From positions 1 through 6,736 of the forward strand of contig JAEDKB010000090.1 in the NCBI GenBank assembly GCA_016296045.1: DNA of 6,736 bases, read 5' to 3'. Made by a program: the position numbers and the translations under genes. Shown here in pieces: positions 5,439-6,736 of this stretch. The first letter of the stretch is position 1. Each line of letters opens with the position of its first letter. This stretch comes from Oscillospiraceae bacterium (GTDB lineage: Bacteria; Bacillota; Clostridia; Oscillospirales; Oscillospiraceae). Under the pieces are notes generated by a model. It worked only from the letters and a program-made list of their open reading frames with translations, was not told the DNA's origin and searched no databases.

Positions 5439-6736
5439 ATGAAGGATTCCTTCTCCGCTCCGGATTTTGACGAGAATCTCTCCGCCGAAGTCCCCCAAGG
5501 CACTCCGGCTGACGATCCGGCACAACTGCTTCCCGATATGCCCGCATCCGAGGCGTTTTTTGATGACCCGGCAGGCATGGATTCCTCTGCCGCAGGCGAC
5601 GAGTCCGTTCCGCTTCCCGAAGAGGAGCTTCCGTCTATCGAGCTGCCCAGGGGCATTTATGAAGAAACCGACGAGGTCTGCGACCCTTATGATGAGCCGT
5701 ATGACGATATGAACGAGGAGCCTTCCGAAATCTCCGCCGAGCCTGCCTATGATATTCACGTCGAGCCGACCGTGGTTCGCCGTCCTCCGCAGGAAACGAC
5801 CGGCACAGGCCGCAAGGTTCTGCGTGTATTCGGCGTAATCGGAAAATATCTGCTGGCGATCGTGCTGGTTTTGGCGATCCTGGCGGCGGGACTGATCGGC
5901 TATCTGACGGTGACGGAATACAATCCGGCGCACGCCGAAATCGCACAGCCGGGCGCCGTCAGCGTTTCCAAGCCTCTCTCCGTCCAAAGCTACCGCATTG
6001 TCACCTTTAACACCGGCTTTGCCGGTCTGGACGAAAACGCCGATTTCTTTATGGACGGCGGCAGCGGCGTCATGGCCGAATCCGAAGAGAAGCTCAAGGA
6101 AAATATGCTCGGCATCGAATCCATTTTAAAAAGCTGTGACGCGGATTTTATCCTCCTGCAGGAGGTTGACACCGATTCCAAGCGTTCCTATGAGCAGAAT
6201 CAATGGCTGCAATACGAATACGATCTTGCGGACTATGAAAGCCGTTTTGCACTGAACTATTCCTGCAATTACGTTCCCTATCCGCTGCCCGAGACCATCG
6301 GCAAGGTTCATTCCGGCATCGCCACCTACAGCCGCTATGATATTTCCTCCGCTACGCGCTACAGCCTGCCGTGTCCCTTCTCCTGGCCGGTTCGCGTGGC
6401 AAATTTGAAGCGCTGTATGCTTGTAACCCGCATCCCGATGGACGGTATGGAGCAGGAGCTGGTTCTGGTCAACGTCCATCTGGAAGCCTATGACGACGGC
6501 GAAGGAAGGCTTGCCCAGATGCAGCAGCTCACGCAATTCATTGAGGAGGAATACGCAAAGGGCAATTTTGTGATCGTCGGCGGCGACTTTAACCAGAATT
6601 TCCCCGGCGCGGAAAGCGCCTTCCCGATCAAGGATCCCGACGGGTGGACACCCGGCGTTTTGGAGGAGCCCTCCGCAAATTGGCGCAGCAGCTTCCAAAG
6701 CGTCTGCGTATGCGCCTGTACGCCGTCTGTGCCGCT
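5439..6736 (+). CDS. Membrane-anchored endonuclease/exonuclease/phosphatase (EEP) family protein, 3' end missing
   Basis: The frame starts at ATG 5439, 8 nt after AAGGAGG (5424-5430), and is open for 432 codons to the window edge, so the C-terminus is absent. Residues 1-110 are strongly acidic and Pro/Ser-rich with no obvious fold. A basic patch (RRPP at 114-117, then GRKVLRV) precedes one membrane helix at about 132-155; the positive-inside rule puts the acidic tail in the cytoplasm and the enzyme outside. The EEP domain begins near 184: VTFNTGF (N191), LLQEVD (E242), NVHLEAYD (H347) and GGDFNQ (D383, N385) match the family's metal and catalytic residues. The closing Asp-His motif would lie beyond the edge. 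Members cleave phosphodiester or phosphate bonds in nucleic acids, phosphoinositides or sphingomyelin; the substrate is not deducible here. Confidence 0.85.
   Translation, partial: MKDSFSAPDFDENLSAEVPQGTPADDPAQLLPDMPASEAFFDDPAGMDSSAAGDESVPLPEEELPSIELPRGIYEETDEVCDPYDEPYDDMNEEPSEISAEPAYDIHVEPTVVRRPPQETTGTGRKVLRVFGVIGKYLLAIVLVLAILAAGLIGYLTVTEYNPAHAEIAQPGAVSVSKPLSVQSYRIVTFNTGFAGLDENADFFMDGGSGVMAESEEKLKENMLGIESILKSCDADFILLQEVDTDSKRSYEQNQWLQYEYDLADYESRFALNYSCNYVPYPLPETIGKVHSGIATYSRYDISSATRYSLPCPFSWPVRVANLKRCMLVTRIPMDGMEQELVLVNVHLEAYDDGEGRLAQMQQLTQFIEEEYAKGNFVIVGGDFNQNFPGAESAFPIKDPDGWTPGVLEEPSANWRSSFQSVCVCACTPSVP

Noticed and set aside
5199..5987. Minus-strand 262-codon open frame
   Set aside because: It overlaps the tRNA gene and is antisense to the EEP gene, which has promoter, ribosome site and catalytic motifs.
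1..6736. CRISPR array, toxin-antitoxin pair or phage-defence system
   Set aside because: I saw no regularly spaced direct repeats and no gene pair of that kind; all longer genes fit ordinary families.

Overview
The window looks like a chromosomal piece of a Gram-positive, spore-forming Clostridia bacterium, most likely a gut Oscillospiraceae/Ruminococcaceae-type organism. The reasons are an S-box (SAM-I) riboswitch ahead of metK, strong AGGAGG-type ribosome sites, a SpoIIQ-like M23 sporulation protein with clostridial features, a DUF2935 protein, and a short palindromic intergenic repeat. Base composition is moderate to slightly GC-rich, with AT-rich promoters. The taxon is inferred from gene content, not proven.

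Layout. Positions 1-297 hold no gene that can be supported; they form a chain of hairpins ending in a plus-strand terminator-like hairpin. Positions 298-2911 are a minus-strand operon: promoter, SAM-I riboswitch with terminator and antiterminator, metK, then a class I PLP aminotransferase 29 bp downstream. Upstream of it, also on the minus strand, is a 32-residue membrane microprotein gene (2951-3049) with its own Shine-Dalgarno and terminator. A divergent spacer leads to a plus-strand SpoIIQ-like M23 protein (3219-3914). This converges, across a shared hairpin terminator, with a minus-strand DUF2935 protein (3955-4851). A roughly 280 bp spacer carries an imperfect palindromic repeat. It is followed by a minus-strand tRNA-Ala(CGC) with its terminator and strong promoter. 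A divergent promoter then drives a membrane-anchored endonuclease/exonuclease/phosphatase (EEP) family protein that runs off the right edge.

How the parts work together. MetK makes S-adenosylmethionine from methionine and ATP, and the riboswitch should shut off the transcript when SAM is plentiful; the co-transcribed aminotransferase is therefore probably under SAM control too. The SpoIIQ-like protein would act at the forespore membrane during engulfment. The other genes look like independent housekeeping or accessory units.

No large undescribed system is evident. The items most worth a second look are the 32-residue microprotein, the structured left edge, the S-box-linked aminotransferase, and the EEP enzyme with a long acidic cytoplasmic tail.
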